From Thalassotalea sp. (lineage in GTDB: Bacteria > Pseudomonadota > Gammaproteobacteria > Enterobacterales > Alteromonadaceae), in NCBI GenBank assembly GCA_022448425.1, contig JAKVCY010000183.1, positions 1-58,054 of the forward strand: 58,054 nt of DNA, written 5' to 3'. Under the pieces are notes generated by a model that was not told the origin of the DNA, did not search any database, and worked only from the letters and a program-made list of their open reading frames with translations. This document shows positions 26,387 to 36,904 of this stretch, one piece after another; the stretch's first letter is position 1; the number at the start of each line of letters is the position of its first letter. Made by a program: the position numbers and the translations under genes.

Positions 26387-27016
26387 ATGTTTACTGGGAT
26401 AGTGCAATCGAAAGCACAGGTTTTATTTACAGAAATTAAAAATGGTATTCGCCATCTAACCATAAAGGTCGAAACAGAGCTAAGTCAGCAACTTACACTA
26501 GGTGCAAGCATTGCGATTAATGGCGTATGCCTTACTGTTGTTTCAGTTGCACCTCATGATGAGAAATATAGCGAAATAAACTTTGATATCATTGATGAAA
26601 CGTTACGCGTAACCAACTTAAACGCAATAGAAACAGGAGATTACGTTAATTTCGAACGCTCACTAAAAGTGGGTGATGAAATAGGAGGTCATCAGGTCTC
26701 AGGGCATATTCATACGATGGCATCGGTAATAAAAATTGAAGAAAACCAAGGTAATGTCGCCATTAAATTTTGCTTGTTAGGTGAAGGGCGAAAGTACATA
26801 TTTGAGAAAGGATTTATTTCAATAAATGGCACGAGTCTGACACTTGGTAAAGTGACTGATGGTGAGTTTGCTGTGCATCTGATTCCTGAAACATTAGAGC
26901 GAACTAATATAGGGGACTTGGTTCAAGGTTCAGAAGTGAACATCGAGTTTGACCAACAAACCATTACTATTGTTGATACGATTGAACGAATGAATTTGAA
27001 ACTGGCGAACGCTTAG
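26387..27016 (+). CDS. ribC: Riboflavin synthase, alpha subunit
   Basis: A 209-residue enzyme that dismutates two 6,7-dimethyl-8-ribityllumazines to riboflavin. Two homologous lumazine-binding halves are visible: M-F-T-G-I-V-Q... with G-A-S-I-A-I-N-G-V-C-L-T-V, and G-G-H-Q-V-S-G-H-I-H with F-I-S-I-N-G-T-S-L-T. The gap to norM is too short to hold an FMN riboswitch, and none is seen. The gene is called ribC in E. coli and ribE in some other species. Confidence 0.95.
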   Translation: MFTGIVQSKAQVLFTEIKNGIRHLTIKVETELSQQLTLGASIAINGVCLTVVSVAPHDEKYSEINFDIIDETLRVTNLNAIETGDYVNFERSLKVGDEIGGHQVSGHIHTMASVIKIEENQGNVAIKFCLLGEGRKYIFEKGFISINGTSLTLGKVTDGEFAVHLIPETLERTNIGDLVQGSEVNIEFDQQTITIVDTIERMNLKLANA

Positions 27017-27076
27017 CTACAACACAGATTTAGGTTGTTAATTTACTGGGCTTCTAATTTACTGCGAACGCTTCGA

Positions 27077-27283
27077 TTAAAAGACTTGCTCGTCGTCGGC
27101 ATCTATCGCCAACTCAACCTCTTGTTCTACTTCATTGATGTGCATGTTTAAGTGGATATCACAACAGCAAGCAGGGCATTCGTCATAATAATCTTGGTCA
27201 CCGCCTGTGGTATCGATTACTAAGTGCAGGTGGTGTCCACAGTGTGGGCATTCAATTCGTTTTTGTTGAAGCTCTTCGAGCAT
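27077..27283 (-). CDS. CPXCG-motif cysteine-rich protein
   Basis: A 68-residue small protein with I-E-C-P-H-C-G-H-H near the start and D-E-C-P-A-C-C-C-D-I in the middle, then an acidic tail. The two Cys pairs suggest a zinc ribbon. The family is conserved in gammaproteobacteria with no known role. It is convergent with riboflavin synthase. Confidence 0.9.
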   Translation of the reverse strand: MLEELQQKRIECPHCGHHLHLVIDTTGGDQDYYDECPACCCDIHLNMHINEVEQEVELAIDADDEQVF

Positions 27284-27456
27284 AACAAAGTCTCTCGAAA
27301 ACAGTTTAACCGTAATGTTAAGTATGGCTGAAATGCCCTTATTTTCTAGTTTTTATAAATATCTAAGTTCTTAATGACTTAGCTCTAAGGTGAGGAGAAA
27401 GTCCACTTTTGGGAGGGAATTTGCTAGTTCACATTGAGGGTGAAAAGCATAATGAA

Positions 27457-28319
27457 TTACGAAGAAAGAATGTACTTAAGATTCGCTTTGGCTTGGTTAA
27501 TGTAAATACCGCCAAACAAATTGGCGTGGTTTAAAACATGATAAAAGTTATAAAGTTTTTTCGCTGTTCATAATGCTTTTGCAGTGGAAATGTCGCTTGG
27601 TAGCCCTGGTAAAAACTATTGGGGAATTGGCCAAATAACTCCGTCATCGCTATGTCTGCTTCCCTGTCTCCGTAGTAACTGGCTGGGTCAAAAATAACGG
27701 GGCCTTCGTTGGTAAAGCCAACATTACCTTGCCACAAGTCTCCGTGAAGTAGGCTTGGGCGTGGGTGATGAGAAACCAGCATGTCATGGCAAGTTTGGCA
27801 AATATGATCAATGTCACCGAAGTAAATGCCTTTTTCGGCGAGCAATTGTAGTTGCCAGCCAATACGTTGCTCAGCAAAAAACATACTCCAGTTTTTCGAC
27901 CAAGTATTCCTTTGTAGGGTATGGCCGATTAAGTTGTCTTCTTGCCATCCGTATTCGCCGTGTACGACATCTTGATGCGTTTGCGCCAGCTCTACACCGA
28001 GCTGATACCAATCTTCATCATTTGGCTGTTTAAGGTTTAAATATTCGATCACCAGAAAGCTCTTGTCGATGCTTTTGCCTAACAGTAAAGGCTTGGGACT
28101 GGAGATTGCAGAGAAGCGATTGAGTTGGTCAAGGGAGTAGAATTCTTGTTGAAAGTTATCGAACGAATGTTTGCTGTTTATTTTGACGAAGTAGCTTATT
28201 GTCTCGTCTGCGATACGAAACGCTAGATTGATATCTCCACCGGACACCGGTTCTTTTTCGCGAATACGAAAATCAGTGTTTGTATGTTCGCTTATAAGCG
28301 CTTCAACTGTATGCCACAT
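27457..28319 (-). pseudogene. Fructosamine kinase family protein, frameshifted near the 3' end
   Basis: The first frame (28319 down to 27531) gives 262 residues with S-G-G-D-I-N-L-A-F-R, L-L-H-G-D-L-W-Q-G-N-V-G-F (kinase catalytic loop) and F-D-P-A-S-Y-Y-G-D-R-E-A-D. It ends abnormally at K-N-F-I-T-F-I-M-F. Adding one base in the six-T run at 27556-27561 restores K-K-L-Y-N-F-Y-H-V-L-N-H-A-N-L-F-G-G and a stop at 27457. That gives 287 residues, the usual size for YniA-type kinases. The family phosphorylates protein-bound fructosamines or ketosamines. The shift may be a real mutation or a homopolymer sequencing error. Confidence 0.88.
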
Positions 28320-28423
28320 TTTATTTACTAAGGTTCGTCAGTCCCCATACCTTGCTAATGTAAAGGTAAGCTCTCGATGGTAGCTGTGTCATAAGTATAG
28401 AAGATTATTACCACTTGTTAACG

Positions 28424-29239
28424 TTACGGCTCGTTTATATGGGGTATTTGATACTGTTGCCATTCTGATAATGGAAGTAAGTAAGCAAGGTTATTCATCG
28501 TCGTAAAAATAGAGCTTACCGTCATTCGATTAACGAGCCACGATGGTAAGGCGCCATTGGGATCTGCTTGAAATTGGTATGCGATGAGGAGTCGAGTATT
28601 TTGCGGAGTAGCCTGACTAGTCGCGTTATGGTTCTCTTTTGCAATAGGGGAGATATGCCAGTGCGCTCGATGCACAGTGATTTTAATAGACTTCCTATCC
28701 TCTGCGATTTGTTTCTCACCATCATCTTTGAAGGTGCTGTCGGTGACAAAGATATCAATAGATAGGTCGTCGTTTTGTACAATTTCAGACTCAATAACCA
28801 TGTGTCTCGGTTTCACTGGCCATACGCCGTCAAAGTAGGTAACAAACCGGTTTTTGTTTTGAGATATCTGACTAAGTACTTGGCTGTGATTTGCGTTGTC
28901 CAGCCAACTAGGAATGTTTTCAGTATCTTGAAGAAATAGTAAAAAGCCTGAAAGTGTTGATTCAACTTCTAATTCCGCCTTAATAGAAAGGATAGAACCA
29001 ACGTCACTCTTTGCACTGTAAATTTTTAAATTTTCTTTTGAGCGCTCAAGTCTCCAATGCAAAGGAAAAACACTGTTTTTTGCCGAGATTTCAGTTTTAC
29101 CGATAGGTTCGCTTTTAGCTTCTTTATCAACCTGTTCAGCACTAACAATTGTGGGGCTTGCAAGGGAAAAGATGCCTATAGGTAAAAAAAGCAAAAAATC
29201 CTTAGTTTTTCTTGTCTTTGCCATTGAATTATTGACCAA
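28424..29239 (-). CDS. START-domain lipid-binding-like protein, exported
   Basis: A 271-residue protein with a signal peptide (about 6-34, cut near V-S-A-E-Q). The following domain resembles bacterial START/SRPBCC proteins: W-R-L-E-R-S-K-E-N-L-K-I-Y-S, L-x-x-F-L-L-F-L-Q-D, V-W-P-V-K-P-R-H-M-V and P-S-W-L-V-N-R-M. It probably binds a hydrophobic ligand in the periplasm; none can be named. The TTG at 29239 has AGGAAAG just upstream. An ATG at 29224 gives a neater signal peptide but lies far from that site. Divergent from thrS. Confidence 0.82.
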   Translation of the reverse strand: MVNNSMAKTRKTKDFLLFLPIGIFSLASPTIVSAEQVDKEAKSEPIGKTEISAKNSVFPLHWRLERSKENLKIYSAKSDVGSILSIKAELEVESTLSGFLLFLQDTENIPSWLDNANHSQVLSQISQNKNRFVTYFDGVWPVKPRHMVIESEIVQNDDLSIDIFVTDSTFKDDGEKQIAEDRKSIKITVHRAHWHISPIAKENHNATSQATPQNTRLLIAYQFQADPNGALPSWLVNRMTVSSIFTTMNNLAYLLPLSEWQQYQIPHINEP

Positions 29240-29363
29240 ACTTTCCTATATTTCGGGGCTAATTTGTATTAGACCATATTTCGATAAAAACTCCTCGATA
29301 TATATGGTTATTTTTAAACAAGCGGCGCGTTCGTGTGTGTCGCCACTGTAAAAAGGAAAAATC

Positions 29364-31274
29364 ATGCCTGTAATTACTCTTCCTGACGGTAGTCAACGCT
29401 CATTTGAAAATGCTGTATCTGTAATGGATGTAGCAGCAGATATTGGCCCTGGTTTAGCAAAAGCTACCTTAGCTGGCCGTGTAAACGGTGAACGCGTAGA
29501 TGCGTGTGAAATGATCACCGAAGATAGCGAACTACAATTGATTACCGCCAAAGATGAAGATGGTTTAGAGATCATTCGTCACTCTTGTGCGCATTTATTA
29601 GGCCACGCAATTAAGCAATTATGGCCAAATGTAAAAATGGCTATCGGTCCTACAATCGATAATGGTTTCTACTATGACGTAGACTTAGACCAACCACTAA
29701 ATGATGACGACCTAGCTAAGCTTGAAAAGCGTATGCTTGAGCTTGCAAAAACAAATTATGAAGTTGTTAAGAAAACCGTTTCTTGGCAAGAAGCACGCGA
29801 TACGTTTGAAGCGCGTGGCGAAACATACAAAATTGAAATCTTAGACGAAAACATCGATAAAGATGACCGTCCAGGTTTATACCACCACGAAGAATACATC
29901 GATATGTGTCGTGGCCCACATGTACCTAACATGAAGCACTGTCATCACTTTAAGCTGATGAATGTGGCTGGCGCATACTGGCGTGGTGACTCAGAAAATA
30001 AAATGCTACAACGTATTTACGGTACAGCATGGGCAGATAAGAAGCAGCTTAAAGCTTACTTACAACGTTTAGCTGAAGCAGAAAAACGTGACCATCGTAA
30101 AATTGGTAAAGCCTTAGATCTATTCCACTGGCAAACAGAAGCGCCGGGTATGGTGTTCTGGCACAACGATGGCTGGACTATCTACAAAACGCTTGAAGAT
30201 TACATGCGTGAGCAACTAGTGAAATATGGCTACGAGGAAGTACGTGCGCCGTTAATCTTAGATGTTGGCATGTGGGAGAAATCTGGTCACTGGGACAAGT
30301 ACGGCGACATGATTTTCTCAACAGAGTCAGAGAAGCGCACATATGCTGTTAAGCCGATGAACTGCCCGGGTCATCTACAAATCTTTAACCAAGGTTTAAA
30401 GTCTTACCGTGATTTACCTTATCGAATGGCGGAATTTGGTTTAGTTCACCGTAATGAGCCTTCTGGTTCGTTACACGGTTTAATGCGTGTTCGTTCATTC
30501 ACGCAAGATGACGCTCACGTATTCTGTACTGAAGATCAAATTCAAGAAGAAGTCGCGGCGTGTATTGAAATGGTATTTGATACCTATAAAACATTTGGCT
30601 TCGAAGAGATTGATATTAAATTATCAACACGTCCTGAAAAGCGAGTAGGTTCTGAAGAAGTTTGGGATAAAGCGGAAGAGGCGTTAGCCGAGGCACTTAA
30701 AGCCAATGGTATCGAATTTGAATACCAACCAGGTGAAGGTGCATTCTACGGTCCTAAGATTGAATTTACGTTACACGACTGTCTTGGTCGTGCATGGCAG
30801 TGTGGTACAATTCAGCTAGACTTCTCAATGCCAGGTCGTTTAGGAGCGAGCTACATTGGTGAAGATGGCGAACGTCACGAGCCAGTTATGATTCACCGTG
30901 CAATTTTAGGTTCACTTGAGCGTTTCATCGGTATTTTAATCGAAGAATACGCTGGCAAATTACCAACTTGGTTGTCACCAAATCAGGTTGTCGTCATGAA
31001 TATCACCGACAAACAAGGTGAATATTGTGAAAATGTTGTTAAAAAACTAAAAGAAAATGGATTTAGAGCAAAAGTTGACTTGAGAAATGAGAAGATAGGC
31101 TTTAAAATCCGCGAGCACACTTTAAAGCGTGTTCCATATCTTTTAGTCGTAGGTGACAAAGAAATGGAAAATGGTGAAATTGCTGTTCGTACACGCGGCG
31201 GCGAAGATTTAGGAAAAATGTCCGTGGATGCTTTCATTGAAAAGCTTTCAGAAGAAGTAAATTCACGAGCATAA
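29364..31274 (+). CDS. thrS: Threonyl-tRNA synthetase
   Basis: A 636-residue class II synthetase of normal length. TGS domain at 1-62 ([11 protein letters not shown]), then the editing domain with [10 protein letters not shown] and the C-R-G-P-H-V-P zinc-type motif. The catalytic core has motif 2 ([11 protein letters not shown]) and motif 3 ([10 protein letters not shown]), and the anticodon-binding domain follows from about 535. AAAAGGAAAA precedes the ATG. First gene of the thrS-infC-rpmI-rplT group. Confidence 0.98.
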   Translation: MPVITLPDGSQRSFENAVSVMDVAADIGPGLAKATLAGRVNGERVDACEMITEDSELQLITAKDEDGLEIIRHSCAHLLGHAIKQLWPNVKMAIGPTIDNGFYYDVDLDQPLNDDDLAKLEKRMLELAKTNYEVVKKTVSWQEARDTFEARGETYKIEILDENIDKDDRPGLYHHEEYIDMCRGPHVPNMKHCHHFKLMNVAGAYWRGDSENKMLQRIYGTAWADKKQLKAYLQRLAEAEKRDHRKIGKALDLFHWQTEAPGMVFWHNDGWTIYKTLEDYMREQLVKYGYEEVRAPLILDVGMWEKSGHWDKYGDMIFSTESEKRTYAVKPMNCPGHLQIFNQGLKSYRDLPYRMAEFGLVHRNEPSGSLHGLMRVRSFTQDDAHVFCTEDQIQEEVAACIEMVFDTYKTFGFEEIDIKLSTRPEKRVGSEEVWDKAEEALAEALKANGIEFEYQPGEGAFYGPKIEFTLHDCLGRAWQCGTIQLDFSMPGRLGASYIGEDGERHEPVMIHRAILGSLERFIGILIEEYAGKLPTWLSPNQVVVMNITDKQGEYCENVVKKLKENGFRAKVDLRNEKIGFKIREHTLKRVPYLLVVGDKEMENGEIAVRTRGGEDLGKMSVDAFIEKLSEEVNSRA

Positions 31275-31343
31275 TAAAATTTGCGCAGGCATGAATGAGA
31301 AACCATGCCTGATTACTTATAAAGTTCTTTGGAGGAATTGGCT

Positions 31344-31886
31344 ATTAAAGGTGGTCAAAAAGGCGGGCAAAAAGAGCCAGCACATCGTATAAACGAAGCT
31401 ATTACTGCGCAGGAAGTGCGCTTGCAAGGTATCGATAACGAAGCTATTGGTATCGTTTCACTTAACGAAGCGTTGGACGAAGCTGAAAAAGCTGGTGTTG
31501 ATTTAGTAGAAATCAGCCCAACAGCCAAGCCTCCTGTTTGTCGTGTAATGGACTACGGTAAGTTCCTTTACGAGAAGAGCAAACAGCAAAAAGAACAGCG
31601 TAAGAAGCAAAAACAAATCCAGGTTAAGGAAATCAAATTCCGTCCTGGTACAGATGAAGGCGACTATCAGGTCAAACTACGCAACCTGAAGCGCTTTTTA
31701 GAAGGTGGTGACAAGGCTAAGGTAACAGTTCGTTTCCGCGGTCGTGAAATGGCCCACCAAGAAATTGGTATAGAGCTTTTAAATCGCGTTAAAGGCGACT
31801 TAGAAGACATTGCATCTGTAGAATTCTTCCCTAAAAAGGCAGAAGGGCGTCAGATGATAATGGTTCTAGCACCAATCAAACGTTAA
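31344..31886 (+). CDS. infC: Translation initiation factor IF-3 (AUU start)
   Basis: I start infC at ATT 31344: GGAGGA at 31331-31336 stands seven bases upstream. The product then begins M-K-G-G-Q-K, like enterobacterial IF-3 (M-K-G-G), and is 180 residues. A TTG at 31329 would lie before the ribosome site. AUU is the classical infC start and lets IF-3 repress its own translation. Motifs: [26 protein letters not shown] and [11 protein letters not shown]. Confidence 0.95.
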   Translation: MKGGQKGGQKEPAHRINEAITAQEVRLQGIDNEAIGIVSLNEALDEAEKAGVDLVEISPTAKPPVCRVMDYGKFLYEKSKQQKEQRKKQKQIQVKEIKFRPGTDEGDYQVKLRNLKRFLEGGDKAKVTVRFRGREMAHQEIGIELLNRVKGDLEDIASVEFFPKKAEGRQMIMVLAPIKR

Positions 31887-32033
31887 TAGTTTGGTCTACA
31901 AGTAGTTAAAGCGTTCTCGTTTTAGCTCACCACTATTATCTTGAAACTGGTTATTGAGGCTTGCAAGTAGAGTGCAATAAGTACTTTCGCCCTGATAACT
32001 TAATATTAATGGCAGAAATGCGGAGTAATTTTC

Positions 32034-32228
32034 ATGCCTAAAATGAAAACTAACAAAGGTGCTGCAAAGCGCTTTAAGCCTACAGCTAACGGCTATAAAT
32101 TCAAGCAAGCTGGTCTTCGTCACATCCTGACTAAGCGCCGTACTAAAGTTAAGCGTCACTTACGTGCTAAATGTCACGTTGCCGCTTCTGACATTAAGTC
32201 AGTTAAACAAATGTTACGTCACGCTTAA
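32034..32228 (+). CDS. rpmI: Ribosomal protein bL35
   Basis: A 64-residue, very basic protein: [15 protein letters not shown] and [15 protein letters not shown] are the bL35 signature. The 147 bases between infC and rpmI have no gene. In E. coli the corresponding leader is where L20 represses rpmI-rplT; I could not verify an L20 fold here. Confidence 0.97.
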   Translation: MPKMKTNKGAAKRFKPTANGYKFKQAGLRHILTKRRTKVKRHLRAKCHVAASDIKSVKQMLRHA

Positions 32229-32243
32229 TAGGAGACTTAGATA

Positions 32244-32603
32244 ATGGCAAGAGTAAAACGTGGTGTTGTAGCACGCCGTTCTCATAAGAAAGTTTTAAAG
32301 CAAGCTAAAGGTTACTACGGTGCTCGTAGTCGCGTATATCGCGTTGCTTTCCAAGCGGTAACTAAAGCTGGCCAATACGCATACCGTGACCGTCGTCAAC
32401 GTAAGCGTCAATTCCGTCAACTTTGGATCGCTCGTATCAACGCAGCATCTCGTCAAAATGGTTTATCTTACAGCCGTTTCATCAACGGTCTTAAGAAAGC
32501 ATCTATCGAGATTGATCGTAAGATCTTAGCTGATATCGCAGTATACGATAAAGCTGCTTTCACTGTGTTAGTAGAAAAAGCAAACGCTGCTTTAGCTGCT
32601 TAA
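32244..32603 (+). CDS. rplT: Ribosomal protein bL20
   Basis: A 119-residue protein starting [26 protein letters not shown]. It is needed early in 50S assembly and represses its own operon in E. coli. It starts 15 bases after rpmI, with AGGAG upstream, and is followed by a strong terminator. Confidence 0.98.
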   Translation: MARVKRGVVARRSHKKVLKQAKGYYGARSRVYRVAFQAVTKAGQYAYRDRRQRKRQFRQLWIARINAASRQNGLSYSRFINGLKKASIEIDRKILADIAVYDKAAFTVLVEKANAALAA

Positions 32604-32623
32604 TGTAGTGTGACTGCAAAATT

Positions 32624-32655
32624 AAAAGGACGCTTATAGCGTCCTTTTCTTTTTC
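32624..32655 (+). terminator. Terminator after rplT
   Basis: AAAAGGACGCT (32624-32634), loop TAT, AGCGTCCTTTT (32638-32648), then CTTTTTC. It ends the thrS-infC-rpmI-rplT unit. In E. coli transcription can continue into pheST; here it cannot, since pheS is 21.5 kb away. Confidence 0.9.
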
Positions 32656-32880
32656 TGAAGATAATTTTTACTGTTAATAAACTTTATAGCTGCGTCAAAC
32701 ATACTCATTTACACGTTTAAGCTGCGCTTATTTTCCTTGCTCTAAAGCCAATTAACTTCAAACTAACTGGCCAGCGTTTAATCGGCGTTAGCAACTAGTG
32801 TTAAATCTTCATTAAAGAACTTATTCGTTTGTTTTTAATTTGAAAGTAAACAAATAGATTCTTACTAAAAGGTTTAAAAC

Positions 32881-33984
32881 ATGAGTCTTGCAGATCAAGT
32901 GTTAGCGGTAAATGACGATTTACCAATTCGTACCGACAAGCCAGTGCACAGCGGTAAAGTGCGCAGCGTATACTGGTTAACTGAGGCTGATAGTCGCCGC
33001 CTAATCGAGGAGAGAGGGTACGACGTACCAGCTGACACTCCATTGGCTATTATGGTCATTAGCGATCGCATCTCAGCATTTGACTGTATATGGATTGGCG
33101 AAGGTGGTATGCGAGGTGTCCCTGGTAAAGGTGCTGCACTAAATGCTGTCTCAAACCACTGGTTTAAATTGTTCAAAGAAAATGGTCTTGCCGATAGCCA
33201 CATTTTAGATATTCCGCATCCGTTTGTCTGGATTGTTCAAAAAGCACAGCCGGTCATGATTGAAGCTATTTGTCGTCAATACATTACTGGTTCAATGTGG
33301 CGTGCTTATGAGAAGGGCGAGCGTGAATTTTGTGGCATTGAATTACCAGAAGGTTTGACTCGTGACAGCAAGCTTCCTGAGCTGCTTCAAACGCCATCAA
33401 CTAAAGGTATCTTAAGAGGTATTCCTGGTGTTCCAGAAGCAGATGATGTCAACATCACCCGTAGGAACATTGAAGACAACTTCAGCGCCTTTAATTTTAA
33501 GTCTGCTGATGATATTGGTCTTTATGAAAAACTTTTAATACAAGGTTTCGACTTAATTACCGAAGCGTTAGCAAAGCTTGATCAAATATTCGTAGATACT
33601 AAATTTGAGTTTGGTTACGTAAAAGACAAAGCTGGTAACGATAAACTCATCTACATGGATGAAGTTGGTACTCCTGATTCTTCACGTATTTGGGACGGAG
33701 AAGAATACCGTGCGGGTAAGGTAGTAGAGAACTCTAAAGAAGGCTTCCGCCAGCTTTTATTGAACCATTTCACAGATCCAGACATTCTTTTAAATAAAGA
33801 AAGAATGGATGAGCGTGAAGCGCTTGCTCGTGATAATGAATTACCGAGTGAAGTATTGATGCAAGTATCGCAAACTTACATTGGTATTGCTGAAAAAATC
33901 ACTGGCGAAAAGATTGTGTTAAGTGACAATCCAAAAGCTGAAATCATTGATATCTTAAAATCAAAGTATCAATTAGTTGATTAA
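32881..33984 (+). CDS. purC: Phosphoribosylaminoimidazole-succinocarboxamide synthase (SAICAR synthetase)
   Basis: A 367-residue enzyme of purine synthesis that joins CAIR and aspartate with ATP. Motifs: [30 protein letters not shown] and [14 protein letters not shown]. It belongs to the long form (about 365 residues) found in many marine gammaproteobacteria rather than the 237-residue E. coli form. A single gene with its own terminator. Confidence 0.95.
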   Translation: MSLADQVLAVNDDLPIRTDKPVHSGKVRSVYWLTEADSRRLIEERGYDVPADTPLAIMVISDRISAFDCIWIGEGGMRGVPGKGAALNAVSNHWFKLFKENGLADSHILDIPHPFVWIVQKAQPVMIEAICRQYITGSMWRAYEKGEREFCGIELPEGLTRDSKLPELLQTPSTKGILRGIPGVPEADDVNITRRNIEDNFSAFNFKSADDIGLYEKLLIQGFDLITEALAKLDQIFVDTKFEFGYVKDKAGNDKLIYMDEVGTPDSSRIWDGEEYRAGKVVENSKEGFRQLLLNHFTDPDILLNKERMDEREALARDNELPSEVLMQVSQTYIGIAEKITGEKIVLSDNPKAEIIDILKSKYQLVD

Positions 33985-34017
33985 TTTTACATCAATCATA
34001 CCAAGATTGATAACCTG

Positions 34018-34047
34018 AAAAGCGAGCATTAAATGCTCGCTTTTTTA
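34018..34047 (+). terminator. Terminator after purC
   Basis: AAAAGCGAGCAT (34018-34029), loop TAA, ATGCTCGCTTTTTT (34033-34046). Strong stem and T-run. Confidence 0.92.
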
Positions 34048-34254
34048 TTGTCTTTTTCTTGATATAAAATTCGAAAAATCTCTGAAAATTTCAATCAAAT
34101 ATAAATGTTATTCATGAATAATAATGACAAAGCATCATTATTATTTAATTTACTCTCCCTTCACACTGAAAACTGACGAAAAAAACAGCGCCAATAACCG
34201 TCGAGTTACTAAATAAAAAATAACAATTGCGTTGTATGTTAATGGGGGAGCTAT

Positions 34255-36638
34255 ATGTTCAAGAACAACAAGAAAATCCAATTTGCTAGGAGTAAGGTGT
34301 GTCTTGCTTTACTTCCTATAATAACTACACCTAACGTCTATGCGGCTCAGGCCGAAGAGGGGAGCACTGGTTTAGAACGAATTACGGTGACTGCGCAAAA
34401 GCGAGTACAGTCTATCCAAGAAATTCCAAGTTCGATCACCGCAATGTCAGGTGATGATCTGGCTGAGCAGCAAGCGACTGATCTGCTCGATTTATCGGAG
34501 TCGTTACCGAATGTCCATTTAACGGAGACCGCCAGCAGTAAACGTATCTTTATGCGAGGTATTGGTTCTGGTACGAATAGTGGTTTTGAGCAGTCTGTTG
34601 CTTTGTTCCGCGATGGATTATACATGGGAAGGGGTCATCAAGCGAAGCTCCCATTGCTCGATGTTGAGCGTCTAGAGGTGATTAAAGGTCCTCAAGCCGT
34701 TATGTTTGGTAAAAATGCAACCGCAGGCGCTATCAGTATTACCTCACACGAACCTTTTCTCGACAGTGATGAGATTGAAGGCAGTATTGATTTGTCGTAA
34801 GGAATGGGTCAACAAAGAAAGCTCACAGCCATAGCTAATATTCCAATTACTAAAGATTTAGCTTTACGATTTACTGGTTTTACAGAATCGGTGGACGGTT
34901 ATCTCAATAATATTGCTCGTGATAAAGACGAAGTAGAAACTAAGGCGAGTGGCCTTAGGCTCAGCGCACTATGGCAAGCCTCAGATAAGCTCGAAGTGCT
35001 TGCGCAATTTGAACACAGTCAGTTTGAGGGTACAGGCTCAAGATACCAATACATTATCGATACTCAAGGGCGTGATGCACAAATTGCCAGTGACCCAACA
35101 AACCCGGGTAATGTTGGTTATCGCAGTTTGTTATTACAAGATAATTCGGGCCTGGATTACACCAGTATGGTTGATGGCTCTCAGCACCAAGGAGGGCTTA
35201 ACGAAGGCAGTGATACCGATGTTACCAATGCAATGATTTAATTCACGTATCAACTGGATAATCACGAGTTAGTTGCAGTGACAACCTACAGCGATTACCA
35301 ATGGGATAGTGTGTTTGATGCGGATTACTCTGAGTTGAGCTTAATCAAGTAAACTTATATTGAAGACTTCGAGCAAGTGACTCAAGAGCTGCGTAGTAGC
35401 TCTGATTTAGACGGCAATTTTAACTATATTGCTGGCGTATATTTCAGAAGACTGAGTTGAGCCACCCCAATGATATCGTCTTGGGCGCATCTGTTTTAAT
35501 TCCAGACCTTGTTGGGACGTCACTGGGAATTGGCGCAGACTTTGAACAAGATCAAACGGCATACTCGGTATTTGCTTCAGGTAACTGGCGTTTTTCTAGC
35601 GATTGGCAGCTCAATCTTGGATTGCGTTATCAAAAGGAAGAGAAAGAAGTTACTAACAAACAAACAAACAAACAAACGATTTATACCTTGTTTAGTGACT
35701 TCACTCCTGAGCCTGTTAGGCAATTTGCTGAAGTTGCTGCCCCTAGCATCACAGCAAGCTTATCTGGCGCATATGCCAATGACTTAGCAACCGACCGAGA
35801 TGAGTCTCACTTATCACCAAGTATCAGTCTTCAGTGCTGGGGATGTGAAAATACGATGGTTTTTGCTAATGCGAGCATCGGTTATAAAGGCGGTGGCTTT
35901 GACGGTTCCGGCCTTAACAGTTCTCAAGGTAGCGTTATAGATCCTGATTCTGGTTTTGAATATGAAGACGAAAAAGCAACAGCTTTTGAACTTGGCTTTA
36001 AATCAGAGGTCATTGAGAGTGTCTGGGAATTAAATACCACTTTATTTTTGACGGATTATGATGATTTACAAGTGTCTGAGTTTAACGGCAATGCTTTTGT
36101 TGTTGCTAATGCAGCTGAGACACGCGTGCAAGGTCTCGAAATGGAATCTCGTTGGGCGATTAGTGAACACTGGAAACTCAATACCCAATTGGCATTGTTG
36201 GACTTTGAATATCAATCGTATGAGTAGGCTTCTCCAACTGTTATGCAGGCTGAACTTCTTGGTATGGCAATGCAAGATTTAACGGGAAGAACAGGGGCAT
36301 TCGCACCTAAATATTCAGGTAATCTCGAGCTTAACTACCAAAATGAAGTTGGCCAAGGTTATTGGCTAGATGCTTCAATAAACCTTCGTTTTGTGGATGA
36401 GCAGTACCTTGAACAAGATTTAGATCCTATTGCTAAACAAGCCAGTTATGAGAAAACCAATGCTCGCATTGCAATCAGTAGCCCAGAGGATACGTGGCAA
36501 GTGGCGTTATTAGCTAAGAATATAACGGATGAGCAAACCTTTTCACAAGCTAACGATGTGCCTGTGATCAGCTATGCTCATCGTTTTTTGACTGAGCGCG
36601 GTCGAGAGTATCATCTGCAACTAAGCTATCGTTTTTAG
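34255..36638 (+). pseudogene. TonB-dependent receptor, degraded (four internal stops, one frameshift)
   Basis: The reading starts with signal peptide, R-I-T-V-T-A-Q-K-R TonB-box region and plug (V-I-K-G-P-Q-A-V-M-F-G-K-N-A-T-A-G-A-I). It is interrupted in frame by TAA 34798-34800, TAA 35239-35241 and TAA 35350-35352. Near 35443-35447 the frame changes: one T added to the TTT run gives V-Y-F-Q-K-T-E-L-S. A TAG at 36225-36227 follows, and the barrel ends normally with L-S-Y-R-F at 36638. About 794 codons in all, so the gene is nearly full length but cannot make a receptor. It heads a partly decayed catabolic island. Confidence 0.93.
35655..35677 (+). repeat. Tetranucleotide repeat (AACA), about 5.5 copies
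   Basis: AACA units run from 35655 to 35677 inside the broken receptor gene, coding for N-K-Q-T repeats. Tetranucleotide tracts are slippage-prone and can switch genes by phase variation, but here the gene is already broken elsewhere. Confidence 0.85.
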
Positions 36639-36904
36639 CTAAGTTGTTTTGAACTAGGGTTAACACCAACAGGGAAAAGTTGATGGGCTATGTTCATCAA
36701 CTTTTCTCGTATCCATTGATTTATAGGATCCGCATCTGTTTGTTCATGCCAGTACATATGCACCGGTAGATAGGGTACTTCAAATGGCAATGGAGAAACT
36801 GCAATAGGTAACTTACCTTTGAGAGTATTGGCGTATGCATTTGGCATGGTCAGATCTAGTGTGAAACAAGTGAACTTAGTTTTACCTCTTAGCCCAGGTG
36901 ACAC
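36635..36904 (-). pseudogene. LysR-type regulator remnant (C-terminal piece only)
   Basis: The minus-strand frame ends with L-P-I-A-V-S-P-L-P-F-E-V-P-Y-L-P-V-H-M-Y-W-H-E-Q-T-D-A-D-P-I-N-Q-W-I-R-E-K-L (longest unbroken similarity given in pieces). This is the last part of a LysR effector domain and parallels V-H-x-Y-W-H-x-x-x-x-x-D-P-x-x-x-W-L-R of the intact LysR at 38960. The DNA-binding part is gone. The first 10-15 residues of the frame are probably antisense of the acyl-CoA synthetase remnant, so the join lies near 36860-36895. Confidence 0.75.

Noticed and set aside
34798-36227. Stop codons in the TonB receptor as programmed recoding (selenocysteine, pyrrolysine or readthrough)
   Set aside because: The stops are TAA, TAA, TAA and TAG with no downstream structure seen, and a frameshift is also present. 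Ordinary pseudogene decay explains all of it.
36635-36904. The 89-residue minus-strand frame as an intact small gene
   Set aside because: Its recognisable part is only the end of a LysR effector domain with no DNA-binding region, and its first residues are antisense to the synthetase remnant.
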